Assembly (NCBI RefSeq): GCF_001485215.1
Contig: NZ_BBWW01000001.1
Coordinates: 310,001 to 374,000 of the forward strand
DNA: 64,000 nt
DNA from: Leptolyngbya sp. NIES-2104
GTDB lineage: Bacteria; Cyanobacteriota; Cyanobacteriia; Leptolyngbyales; Leptolyngbyaceae
Direction of reading: 5' to 3'
Shown: piece by piece, positions 16,314 through 25,247 of the stretch
How positions within the stretch are numbered: position 1 is the first letter of the stretch
Layout of the letters: every line of letters begins with the position of its first letter
Position numbers and translations under genes: made by a program
The notes under the pieces: generated by a model
The model's input: only the letters and a program-made list of their open reading frames with translations
The model's database searches: none
Told to the model about the DNA's origin: nothing

Positions 16314-16964
16314 ATGGAAGCAAAACCTAGAAAACTGCTCGATCGACTCCATGACACCATTCGCCTCAAGCACTACTCTTACAGCACAGAACAGACTTAT
16401 GTGAACTGGAACCGCCGCTATATTCTGTTTCACAACAAGCGTCATCCGCAAGACATGGGAGGCGAAGAACTTGAAACTTTTCTTACCCATCTCGCCGTTC
16501 ACGAAAACGTCTCCGCTTCTACCCAGAATCAGGCGCTGAACGCGATCGTATTCCTCTATCGCGAAGTGCTTAAACAAGACTTAGAACTTGATATTGATGC
16601 CGTTCGTGCAAAACGATGCCGAACTTTACCCGCTGTATTAACTAAAGCGGAAACTCAGTCAGTTTTGCAAAACGTCTCATCCGATCGCATTTCCAAAGAT
16701 CCACGAAGCAACATTACTCGTCGTCATCATCTGCACGAAAGTGTCCTGCAAAAATCAGTGAAGCAATCAGTGCGAACAACAGGAATTGCCAAACGAGTTG
16801 GGTGTCATACCTTTCGACATTGCTTTGCAACCCATTTAATTGAGGCGGGATACGATATCCGCACAGTGCAAGAACTGTTAGGACACAAGGATGTGAAGAC
16901 GACGATGATCTATACTCACGTCCTCAACAAAGGTGGGCGAGGAGTGAAAAGTCCACTCGATTAA
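16314..16964 (+). pseudogene. intI: Integron integrase IntI with a large internal in-frame deletion
   Basis: The 216 residues match IntI at both ends. Residues 1-120 are the N-terminal core-binding domain ([39 protein letters not shown]). Residues 122-216 are the C-terminal catalytic part with H165, R168, H191 and nucleophile Y200, ending [10 protein letters not shown] as in chromosomal IntI. Intact IntI has about 320-340 residues; roughly 110-120 are missing at the join near residue 121, including the first catalytic Arg, the Lys strand and the IntI-specific patch. The reading frame stays open, but the enzyme should be inactive. Confidence 0.88.
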
Positions 16965-16984
16965 AAAAGCGGGATTGCTCCCGC
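16963..16984 (-). terminator. Rho-independent terminator of gyrA
   Basis: GCGGGA (16969-16974) pairs with TCCCGC (16979-16984); on the minus strand the stem is followed by six T (complement of 16963-16968). It ends gyrA and directly abuts the intI stop codon. Confidence 0.85.
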
Positions 16985-16991
16985 CTGGTCG

Positions 16992-19589
16992 TTATTCTGC
17001 TTCGTCTTCGAGATCGACGATTCCAGCTTCCTCAGCAGTTGGAGGAACAAGCGCAACCGCCGCGATCGCATCCTCTTCATCTAATCGCTGCACTCTTACT
17101 CCAGTTGCAGCTCGTGACTGAGACGAAATTGCATCTACTGATTGTCGAATGATGATACCGCGATTGGTAATTAGCATCATTTCATCGCCTTCATTCACGA
17201 TATGCAGCGAGGACAACGTATCGCCTGGTTTGCGGAATTTCGTGACCACAATTCCCATTCCTGCTCGGTTTTGCAGTCGGAATTGTTTAACGGGAACTCG
17301 CTTACCGTAGCCTCCAGTCGTGACAACTAAAGCCCAAGGTCCCGATTGAGGTGGCAATTCAGCGTTTTCATCGACAACGCTTTCATCTTCGTCACCGACA
17401 GGTTCTTCCGCTTGCGCTTGTGCGACATCAGCCACAATTTGACCAGGTAGAATTGCCATGCCGACTAACCTATCACCTTCTCGTAGGGACATTGCTCTTA
17501 CACCACGAGTGGCACGACCCAGCGGACGGAGTTGCTCATGATTGACGCGGAAGTGAATCGATCGACCTAGACTTGATCCGATGATGATACTGTCATCGAC
17601 TCGCGATAGTCTAACCCATCGCAGTTGATCGCCTTCTTCAAGCGAGATAGCAATCAATCCATTGGTGCGAATGTTGCTGAAGGCTGAGAGCGCGGTTTTC
17701 TTGATGTAGCCTTTGTTGGTTAACATCACTAAGTACTCATCATCTGAGAATTCGCTGACTGAGACGACCGAAGTAATCTTTTCTCCGTGGGGAACAGTCA
17801 GAAGTTGAACGATCGGAGTTCCACGAGAAGTTCGAGATCCGAGTGGGATTTGGTAAGCTTTCAGCGCGTAGACAACACCTCGATCGCTAAAGAACAATAC
17901 GCTGTCATGGTCACAACAGCTAATGAAGTGTTCCACAGCATCGTCTTCTTTCATCCGCGCTCCAGATTTACCACGAGTTGCGCGGTTCTGAGCTTCAAAG
18001 GTACTGATCGGCATCCGTTTGATGTAGCCTTGCTCGGTGACAAGCACGATCGATTTCTCGTTCGCGATTAGATCGATATCACCAAGCTCGTCTTCGGATT
18101 GCTCGATGACGGTGCGGCGAGGAGTTGCGTGAGTGGCTTTAAGCTGCGTGACTTCTTGGATGATGATGTCGAGAATGCGATCGCGTCTCGCCAAAATATC
18201 CATCAAGTCCTGAATCTGAGCCTGCAAATCTTGGTGTTCTTGCTCGATCTTTTCAGCTTCTAATGCTGTTAGACGGCGAAGCTGCATTTGAAGAATCGCG
18301 TCTGCTTGCTCTTCTGATAATGAGTAAGTTTCGATTAATTGTTGTTTTGCGGTTGCAGTATCAGCAGCGTGACGAATCAGCGCAATAATGCGATCGAGAT
18401 TTGCTAATGCAATCAGCAAACCTTGAAGAAGATGATCGCGGGCTTCTGCTTTTCGTAATTGGAACTGTGTTCGGCGCGTAATCGCTTCGACTCGGAAATC
18501 TAGAAACACGCTCAGGAACTGCTTCAGAGTCAGCAACTGCGGTTCACCATTCACCAGCGCCAACATATTCGCGCCGAAGTTTGCCTGAATCGGGGTTTGC
18601 TTATAAAGATTGTTCAGCACCACACGCGGATAAGCATCGCGTCGTAGTTCGATCACGACTCGCATTCCATCACGATCGCTTTCATCGCGCACATCAGAAA
18701 TGCCATCGATCTTACGATCGTTGACTAATTCCGCAATCCGCTCGATCAAAGCTGCTTTGTTCGTTTGATACGGTAGCGCAGTAATGATGATCGCGTCTTT
18801 GTCCTGTCTGCCGCGTTGTTCAATTGTCTCGATCGAGGCGACACCCCGCATTGTGATCGAACCGCGTCCAGTGGTGTAAGCTTCTCGAATTCCTGTGCGT
18901 CCCAGGATTTGTGCGCCTGTGGGGAAGTCAGGACCTGGAATGTACTGCATCAAATCCAAATCGGTCAGATCTGGATTTTGAATAAGTGCAACTAACCCAT
19001 CAATTAATTCACCTAAGTTGTGCGGTGGAATATTCGTTGCCATTCCGACCGCAATCCCAGAAGATCCGTTTAAGAGCAGTTGCGGAATACGGGACGGTAA
19101 AACGGTTGGCTCTTGAACTGAACCATCGAAGTTATCGGCAAAATCGACCGTTTCCGATTCAATGTCTTGCAGCAGTGAAAAGGCGGTGAGCGAAGTTAAG
19201 CGACATTCGGTGTATCGCATCGCGGCGGGTGGATCGTTATCGACCGAGCCGAAATTCCCGTGACCGTCGATCAAGGGCGATCGCATCGAAAAGTCCTGCG
19301 CCATCCGCACGAGTGCATCGTAAACGGCGGTGTCTCCGTGCGGGTGATATTTACCGAGGACTTCCCCGACGACACGAGCGCACTTTCTAAAGGGGCGATC
19401 GTGTGTCAGTCCGAGTTCGTGCATAGCATAGAGAATACGACGATGCACTGGTTTCAGCCCATCCCGTGCGTCCGGTAGCGCTCTTCCTACGATGACGCTC
19501 ATCGCGTATTCCAGGTAAGACCGCTGCATTTCGTTGCGTAAATCGGTGGGAATAATCCGATCTTGGGGCGGTTCCTGGGAGAAGGTCAT
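16992..19589 (-). CDS. gyrA: DNA gyrase/topoisomerase IV subunit A (annotated GyrA)
   Basis: 865 residues. The N-terminal breakage-reunion domain has [11 protein letters not shown], the YHPHGD motif (81-86) and catalytic Y126 in AAMRYTE. A coiled-coil arm (about 370-480) and a C-terminal beta-pinwheel from about residue 505 follow. The enzyme cuts and rejoins DNA while GyrB hydrolyses ATP. The expected GyrA box QRRGGKG reads [10 protein letters not shown] (534-543), degenerate in the way seen in some cyanobacterial copies, so topo IV-like activity cannot be excluded. An acidic stretch (about 740-760) splits the pinwheel, and the C terminus is acidic. Confidence 0.93.
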   Translation of the reverse strand: MTFSQEPPQDRIIPTDLRNEMQRSYLEYAMSVIVGRALPDARDGLKPVHRRILYAMHELGLTHDRPFRKCARVVGEVLGKYHPHGDTAVYDALVRMAQDFSMRSPLIDGHGNFGSVDNDPPAAMRYTECRLTSLTAFSLLQDIESETVDFADNFDGSVQEPTVLPSRIPQLLLNGSSGIAVGMATNIPPHNLGELIDGLVALIQNPDLTDLDLMQYIPGPDFPTGAQILGRTGIREAYTTGRGSITMRGVASIETIEQRGRQDKDAIIITALPYQTNKAALIERIAELVNDRKIDGISDVRDESDRDGMRVVIELRRDAYPRVVLNNLYKQTPIQANFGANMLALVNGEPQLLTLKQFLSVFLDFRVEAITRRTQFQLRKAEARDHLLQGLLIALANLDRIIALIRHAADTATAKQQLIETYSLSEEQADAILQMQLRRLTALEAEKIEQEHQDLQAQIQDLMDILARRDRILDIIIQEVTQLKATHATPRRTVIEQSEDELGDIDLIANEKSIVLVTEQGYIKRMPISTFEAQNRATRGKSGARMKEDDAVEHFISCCDHDSVLFFSDRGVVYALKAYQIPLGSRTSRGTPIVQLLTVPHGEKITSVVSVSEFSDDEYLVMLTNKGYIKKTALSAFSNIRTNGLIAISLEEGDQLRWVRLSRVDDSIIIGSSLGRSIHFRVNHEQLRPLGRATRGVRAMSLREGDRLVGMAILPGQIVADVAQAQAEEPVGDEDESVVDENAELPPQSGPWALVVTTGGYGKRVPVKQFRLQNRAGMGIVVTKFRKPGDTLSSLHIVNEGDEMMLITNRGIIIRQSVDAISSQSRAATGVRVQRLDEEDAIAAVALVPPTAEEAGIVDLEDEAE

Positions 19590-19754
19590 AGAAGACTCCG
19601 AAATACTTTTGTACTACCAACAAAGCAAACAAATATGAGCGAAAAAAGATGCCTAGAAAGTATACCTGCTTCGGCTCATATTGGTTAATTTTAGCACAAA
19701 ATTAAGAATGCGTTCGGGGCTGAAATCCTTGTGAAATCTAGGGTTTTGCCCGGA

Positions 19755-20660
19755 TTATTTCAGGATCGCCGTCAGCGCTTGCTTCACGCTCGGATATTCG
19801 TACTCGAAGCCGGTTGAAACGGTGCGTTGTGGCAAAACTTTTTGCCCTTCGAGTACGACGATCGCGCCATCTCCAAGCAGTGCTTCTAACGCAAATGCGG
19901 GAACAGGCAACCAAGACGGACGATTCATCACTTCGCCCAAAGTATTCGTCAAATCTGCCATTTTGACTGGGTTTGGAGCGGTGGCGTTATAGGTGCCTTC
20001 CATGCTCGAATCGATCAAGGCTTTGAGAATTAAATTGACTAAATCTTCGCGGTGAATCCAGGAAAACCATTGCTTTCCAGACCCGATCGGACCTCCGGCG
20101 AACACCCGAAACGGGGTCAGCATTTTACCGAGTGCGCCGCCGTTTTCTAAGACGATGCCGATTCGCAAAATCACGAGTCGAGTTCCAGAATCTTTTACCT
20201 TATTGGCTTCTGCTTCCCAAGCTCGACAGACTTCGGCTAAGAAATCTTGTCCCGATGCGCTCGATTCGTCGAATTCTGCGGTTTCACTCGTGCCATAAAA
20301 GCCGATCGCGGAAGCATTCACCAACACAGACGGTTTCGGGTCAGCTTGCGAAATGGCGCTCACCACATTTTGAGTGGTCAATGTTCGACTTTCTAAAAGC
20401 GATTTTTTCACTTCTGGAGTCCAGCGATTTTCAGCGATCGGTTCTCCTGCCAAATTCACCACACCATCACAGCCAGAAATTTTCGTCTGCCAGTCTCCCG
20501 ATTCTTTCGGGTTGTAAGTCACGATTTCTAAGTTTGGAGATTGAGGAAGCTTGGATGCAGAACTGCGCGTGAATGCAACAACGGAATGCCCTTCTGCCAA
20601 TAATTTTTCAACCAACCGTGAACCCACAAATCCGGTTGCCCCTGTCACCGCGACTTTCAT
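19755..20660 (-). CDS. TIGR01777 family NAD-dependent epimerase-like protein (SDR39U1)
   Basis: 301 residues from the ATG at 20660. The Rossmann motif is at the N terminus (VTGATGFVGSRLVEKLL, GxxGxxG), followed by the family signature region DGVVNLAGEPIAENRWTPEV and ASAIGFYGT, and a C-terminal DUF1731 segment (NRPSWLPVPAFALEALLGDG). The family is an atypical extended SDR; plant and cyanobacterial members affect cell division or plastid division, but the substrate is unknown. An upstream start at 20786 would put 42 unrelated residues before the Rossmann fold. Confidence 0.93.
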   Translation of the reverse strand: MKVAVTGATGFVGSRLVEKLLAEGHSVVAFTRSSASKLPQSPNLEIVTYNPKESGDWQTKISGCDGVVNLAGEPIAENRWTPEVKKSLLESRTLTTQNVVSAISQADPKPSVLVNASAIGFYGTSETAEFDESSASGQDFLAEVCRAWEAEANKVKDSGTRLVILRIGIVLENGGALGKMLTPFRVFAGGPIGSGKQWFSWIHREDLVNLILKALIDSSMEGTYNATAPNPVKMADLTNTLGEVMNRPSWLPVPAFALEALLGDGAIVVLEGQKVLPQRTVSTGFEYEYPSVKQALTAILK

Positions 20661-20700
20661 AATCTTCAAGCCAAAACGCCATCTGCAAGTATATCGGGGA

Positions 20701-21315
20701 TCAGTTGGGGTTGAGCGTGCCGATCGCTTTAAACCGATTTTGTGCGTCGAGTTGTAGCACGATCGCATCGCCTTGAGCGGGAACACCTCCCGTAATTGCG
20801 GTGATATTGACTTGGTGCGTGACCATGACGACGACTTGCCGATCGGATTTGTTTTGAATCATGAATTGGCGGAGTTGTTCAGTTTGGCGAGATTCAGTGG
20901 AGCGATCGCGAAAAAAAGAATTCAGTGCCGGAAACGGTTTAACTTTCCCCAAATCCAAAAGTCGCGCCGTTTCCAAACAGCGACACCACTGGCTGGATAA
21001 AACTCTTGCAACTGGAACTTGCCGCTGGCGAAACACCTGACCGATTTGCTTAGCTTGCCGTCTACCGTCTTGGGACAAATTGCGCTGAGTTGAACAATCG
21101 TTCAAGCGAAAATTTTTCGGATCGCCTGTTCCCGGAGCCAACGCATGACGCATCAGAATTACGGTGAAGGTTTCGACCTGACGCAGTTGTGACCAGACCG
21201 ATCGATCAACTGGAGCAGGTTGAGCATTCACAGTCGGTTGAGGCACTTGGGAAAAAGTGCGATCGTATCCACATCCCACGATCAATAGCGACACTAGCCA
21301 GACAAATCGTTTCAT
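20701..21315 (-). CDS. Histidine phosphatase superfamily lipoprotein
   Basis: 204 residues. A lipoprotein signal (RFVWLVSLLIVGCGY, lipobox IVGC at about 12-15) is followed by a phosphoglycerate-mutase-like fold with the catalytic motif LMRHALAPGTGDP (RH at about 56-57), the SQWCRCLETARLL helix and a second histidine in VVVMVTHQVNITAITG. Members remove phosphate from varied small molecules or proteins. Export suggests periplasmic phosphate scavenging. It is codirectional with, and 40 bases upstream of, the epimerase gene. Confidence 0.9.
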   Translation of the reverse strand: MKRFVWLVSLLIVGCGYDRTFSQVPQPTVNAQPAPVDRSVWSQLRQVETFTVILMRHALAPGTGDPKNFRLNDCSTQRNLSQDGRRQAKQIGQVFRQRQVPVARVLSSQWCRCLETARLLDLGKVKPFPALNSFFRDRSTESRQTEQLRQFMIQNKSDRQVVVMVTHQVNITAITGGVPAQGDAIVLQLDAQNRFKAIGTLNPN

Positions 21316-21509
21316 TGAACAGCAACGGAGAGGGCGAATAACATCTTAAATTGATGTCTTTGAAGCGGACTTAATTTTTGTGGGTGGGGTGAGTGTGACA
21401 GTCGTGTGACAGTGCAGGAAGCGGACGAAATTCGCGCACTGACCGGATCAAGCTCCGATAGAGTAAAGCTCATCTCTACATTGTTCTATTCCTACCCGGA
21501 GGCACGTTG

Positions 21510-24500
21510 ATGTCACTGCCGGAAAATCGTCGCATGATCATTGAAGTCGATGCGAATCACCCGGATTTACTCACTGGTTTAGAGGCTTGGTTACACCTTG
21601 GACTCTTGAGTGATCGTCAAGTTCTTAGACTAGGGCAACAGTATCTTACCGATGTTTTGCCTGAAGTATTCGAGCGACCGAGAGATTTCATTGCGCCTGT
21701 TGAGCCAGTGGTACAAGCTCCGCCGCCTCGTCGCGCTCCTGAGCCACCGCGTCAAACGTTCATCGGGCAAATTCTACGATCGCTGCAACAAGAACTAAGT
21801 GTCGTTTGGTTACTAGCGTTGGGTGTGTTTCTGGTTGTCATCTCGTCGGCGGTTTTGGCTGCGAGTCAGTGGCAAAATGTCTCACCGACGGGACAGTATT
21901 TAGTGTTGTTGAGCTATACGCTGATCTTTTGGGCTGTGGCGTTTTGGACAGGGCGAAAAGAAAACCTGCGCTTGACGGCTTCAACGTTGCAGACTTTGAC
22001 ATTGCTGTTGATTCCGGTGAATTTTTGGGCGATCGATCGCTTTTTGCTGCGATCAATTGAACCGATGTCGATCATCATTGCAATTACATCTGCGGGACTG
22101 TTAAGCGGAGTTGCGATCGCGCTGTTTCGACAAAGATTTTCGCGTTTTATTCCGATCGCGATTGTTGGCTATCTCGGTTTGAGCGTTCTACAGTGCGGTT
22201 GGAGTTTTGCAAATTTTCCGCTGATTGCTGTGTATCTGGGAGCGGTTGGAGCCGCGATCGTCGTGCGATCAATGGGAGTGATCGAAAATTCAACGATCGG
22301 GCTGACTTTCGCGCAAGGATATGTAGCTGGATTGTTGATTCTGCGGGCGATTTTGATTGCTGAGGTGGATATTGCTCAGTTAGGGTTAGCATTTGGCATT
22401 GTGGGATGGATTGTTGCTCGGATTGCACAGCAACAATCTTGGTCGGTCTTGTGGATTGTGAGTGGTAGCTTGCTCAGTTTAGGATGGTTGGTTTCTGTTG
22501 CTTCTGTTGTATGGCAAGCATTAGGCGTGAGTGGATTAGCGCTTTTATTGTGGTGGAAATTGCTGCAACGGTATGAGCGGCGATTCGATGTGATTGGGTT
22601 ACTGGTCGTTGGATTGCAATCGCTTTGGTTAGTTTGGCGCTTAGTTCCAAACTCAGTGCAAACGCAAATTGTGAACACTGCCACTAATTTGACTCAAGCT
22701 CCTTTGATCGCATTGTTAGGAATTGTGCTGCTGCCGTATTTGGTTGGAATCATGACGATCGCGGCAAGGTTCGATCGCGATCAGAAACCAGAATTAGCAA
22801 AATTTACAGAAGAAATTGCGCTAGTGTTCGGATTGGGATTAACTGCTCTAAGCTTCTTTGCGCCTGCAACTCGCACCTTGAATCTGATTGCTTCAACTTT
22901 GATTTTAGGACGATCGACTCATCGCAAACAGAATCCGACATGGCTCAGTTATGTGACTCATGGCGTGGGATTGGCAGGACTCATTGCAGCGATCGATTGG
23001 CGATTTCCAACTTTGGATCAAGCGGCTTGGGCGTGTATTTTCTTGGGAAGTGCGATCGCCGAATGGAGCTTTAGCCAACTCAGAAATCGGACACAATGGC
23101 ATCAAAGTGCTTGGTATTTCGGGTTCGCACTGGCAACTTTATCTTATGTTTTCTTCTTCAATCTCCCGTTTAAGTGGGCGATCGTTTGGCTCTTGATTCC
23201 CGCTGTGTTGAGTGCGATCGCAGTCCGCGACGAATCAAAACGGACAGTAGCAAGTGGGACTAGTGCGATCGCGCTGATTCTGGTGCAACTTTTAGCAGTG
23301 CAAGATCGCAACGCAGGACTATTGAGCTTAGGAATCGCGACGGTTCTGATGCTGGTGAATACCCGTTGTTTGCAGCGAATTGATGCTGCGGCTCTGACGT
23401 TTGGCTTTGGCTTTGGGATGGTGAGTTGGGGGATTTGGCACTGGCTTCCAGGGTTTGCGGTGGAATCTTGGCTGTGTGTGGGTGCGATCGTGGTTGCGCT
23501 ACTCTGGCAGTTTCAGCGGTGGGGACAATTGCATCGATCGGACTTCGTCACTTTGTATGCACGAGCGGCGGACGGTTGGGCGATTGGACTGGGCGCGATC
23601 GTGCTCATTGGTTTGAGCCTTCATACCTTTGAGGTGTATCAAGCGACAGTGCGACCAAATGGAGTAACGCTTGCTGCAATTGGAATCATCACGGGTGCTT
23701 TGGTGTTTCGGACTTGGCAGACAGCGCGGAGTGTGACCACGATCGGCATCGGAATCGGACTAGAGTTATTAATTGCACAAAGTTTAGCCTGGTTTGAGCC
23801 GTCACTGGCTCGATTAAGCGTTGCGAACATGGGCTTAGGATTGTTCGTTCTGATCATTGGTGAAGTTTGGCAACGACGAACTGAAGGACGTTCTTCCGGT
23901 TGGGATGCTTTGCCGTTGGCGTATGGCATTTTGGCACTGAGTTTACGATCGCAGAGTTTCGCCGTTTGGACGGGATGGGTGACTTTAGGAGTAGCTGCGA
24001 TCGCGATCGGGGTGGGTAGACGTGATAGTCAATTGAAACCGTTGACTTACTTGGGCATTGTTGGAACCTCGATCGCGGCTTATGAATTGGTGCTGTATCA
24101 TTTCCGAACGCTGTCACTGAGTGATCAACTGATGTCGGTCGCAACGGTGGGCACAGTGTTGATGCTGCTGTATCGCGTTCCTCGATCGAGATTATTTCGT
24201 GTGCTCAATCTGAGTTCTGAAGAAATTCGACCGCTTGCCCATCTTCATTGGGGAGTGAGCAGCGTTGTATTAAGTTTGGCTGCAATTCTGACGCTGATTG
24301 ATCCGGCGGTTCCTGGAAAGTTGGCGCTCGTTGGGTTTACAACGGGAATGATTTTATCTCTGTATGCGATCTGGCAGGCGCGGCATCGTCCGCCTTTAGC
24401 GATCGTCGAAATCTGGCTGTATGCGGGATTGTTAGAAGCAGCGGGATTGATGTGGTATCTCAGCACGAAGCCTTGGTTTAGTGGGCTGTTTAGTGCAGTG

Positions 24501-25223
24501 GTGCGCCCGTATGCTGGGGCAATTAGCGCGATCGTTGCATTTCTGATGTTTGTTCTGCCGTGGGATCGGTTTGGGTGGGCAAGACAACCTTGGCAGCGGG
24601 TCGCTTTGGCATTACCGCTACTCGTACTTATAGGAACATCATCGATCGTACATCCGGTTAGTTTGATTATCGTTGCTGTGTTTTATGCTCTGGTTGCTTC
24701 GATTCGTCGTCAGGTGCGGTGGACGTATCTCAGCATTGGATTGATCAATTGGCTGGTGTTTGATCAGTTGCATCAATTGAATGTGGAAGTGCTGTTTTGG
24801 CAAGTTTTACCGATCGGCTTGTCGATTTTATATTTTGCTCAAGTTGAACCTTCGTTTACTCAATCTTCGGGGCGAGGAGCGCGGCACTATGTTCGCATTT
24901 GTGGTGTGGGATTGATTGGGGCTACGGCATTGTTGACACAGGAGAACTATGGAATTTTACCGGGCATTGTGGGATTGATTGCGATTTTTGCTGGATTGGG
25001 GTTGAGAGTTCGTGCCTTTTTGTATGTGGGTACAGTAGTCTTTTTGCTCAATGTTATCAATCAACTGATTGTTTTTATTGCGTTGTATTCTCTGCTGAAG
25101 TGGATTATTGGATTATGTTTAGGTATTTTGCTGATTTGGATAGCGGCAAATTTTGAAACGCGACGGGAGCAAATGAATACATTGATGCAGAATTGGGTGA
25201 CTCAATTACAACAGTGGCAGTGA
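21510..25223 (+). CDS. Giant multi-pass membrane protein, cyanobacterial hypothetical
   Basis: 1237 residues from the ATG at 21510, with a strong CGGAGG site 8 bases upstream. The first 90 residues are soluble (LLTGLEAWLHLGLLSDRQVL, then a proline-rich linker), and the rest is nearly continuous hydrophobic sequence, roughly 30 membrane helices in pairs. The N-terminal segment recalls DUF2157-like proteins, but I cannot name a family. No catalytic or transport signature is visible. It is flanked by a divergent phosphatase gene and the convergent NRPS gene ending 24 bases after its stop. Confidence 0.8.
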   Translation: MSLPENRRMIIEVDANHPDLLTGLEAWLHLGLLSDRQVLRLGQQYLTDVLPEVFERPRDFIAPVEPVVQAPPPRRAPEPPRQTFIGQILRSLQQELSVVWLLALGVFLVVISSAVLAASQWQNVSPTGQYLVLLSYTLIFWAVAFWTGRKENLRLTASTLQTLTLLLIPVNFWAIDRFLLRSIEPMSIIIAITSAGLLSGVAIALFRQRFSRFIPIAIVGYLGLSVLQCGWSFANFPLIAVYLGAVGAAIVVRSMGVIENSTIGLTFAQGYVAGLLILRAILIAEVDIAQLGLAFGIVGWIVARIAQQQSWSVLWIVSGSLLSLGWLVSVASVVWQALGVSGLALLLWWKLLQRYERRFDVIGLLVVGLQSLWLVWRLVPNSVQTQIVNTATNLTQAPLIALLGIVLLPYLVGIMTIAARFDRDQKPELAKFTEEIALVFGLGLTALSFFAPATRTLNLIASTLILGRSTHRKQNPTWLSYVTHGVGLAGLIAAIDWRFPTLDQAAWACIFLGSAIAEWSFSQLRNRTQWHQSAWYFGFALATLSYVFFFNLPFKWAIVWLLIPAVLSAIAVRDESKRTVASGTSAIALILVQLLAVQDRNAGLLSLGIATVLMLVNTRCLQRIDAAALTFGFGFGMVSWGIWHWLPGFAVESWLCVGAIVVALLWQFQRWGQLHRSDFVTLYARAADGWAIGLGAIVLIGLSLHTFEVYQATVRPNGVTLAAIGIITGALVFRTWQTARSVTTIGIGIGLELLIAQSLAWFEPSLARLSVANMGLGLFVLIIGEVWQRRTEGRSSGWDALPLAYGILALSLRSQSFAVWTGWVTLGVAAIAIGVGRRDSQLKPLTYLGIVGTSIAAYELVLYHFRTLSLSDQLMSVATVGTVLMLLYRVPRSRLFRVLNLSSEEIRPLAHLHWGVSSVVLSLAAILTLIDPAVPGKLALVGFTTGMILSLYAIWQARHRPPLAIVEIWLYAGLLEAAGLMWYLSTKPWFSGLFSAVVRPYAGAISAIVAFLMFVLPWDRFGWARQPWQRVALALPLLVLIGTSSIVHPVSLIIVAVFYALVASIRRQVRWTYLSIGLINWLVFDQLHQLNVEVLFWQVLPIGLSILYFAQVEPSFTQSSGRGARHYVRICGVGLIGATALLTQENYGILPGIVGLIAIFAGLGLRVRAFLYVGTVVFLLNVINQLIVFIALYSLLKWIIGLCLGILLIWIAANFETRREQMNTLMQNWVTQLQQWQ

Positions 25224-25247
25224 TGAATTTTCTCATGTCTACACCAA

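Larger units (their letters stand above)
14309..16964. mobile_element. Decayed integron: attC-like site, two cassette-like genes, attI-like region, deleted intI
   Basis: Read from right to left the order is that of an integron: intI on the plus strand (16314-16964), an upstream region with tandem palindromes and a GTTATGCC core on the minus strand (16104-16097), a minus-strand gene (16030-15389), a GGCATAAC half-site (15319-15312), a second minus-strand gene (15206-14436) and a full attC-like hairpin (14399-14309). The genes point away from intI, as in integrons. The integrase has lost its centre, so the system is probably immobile. It sits between pstB and gyrA. Confidence 0.7.
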
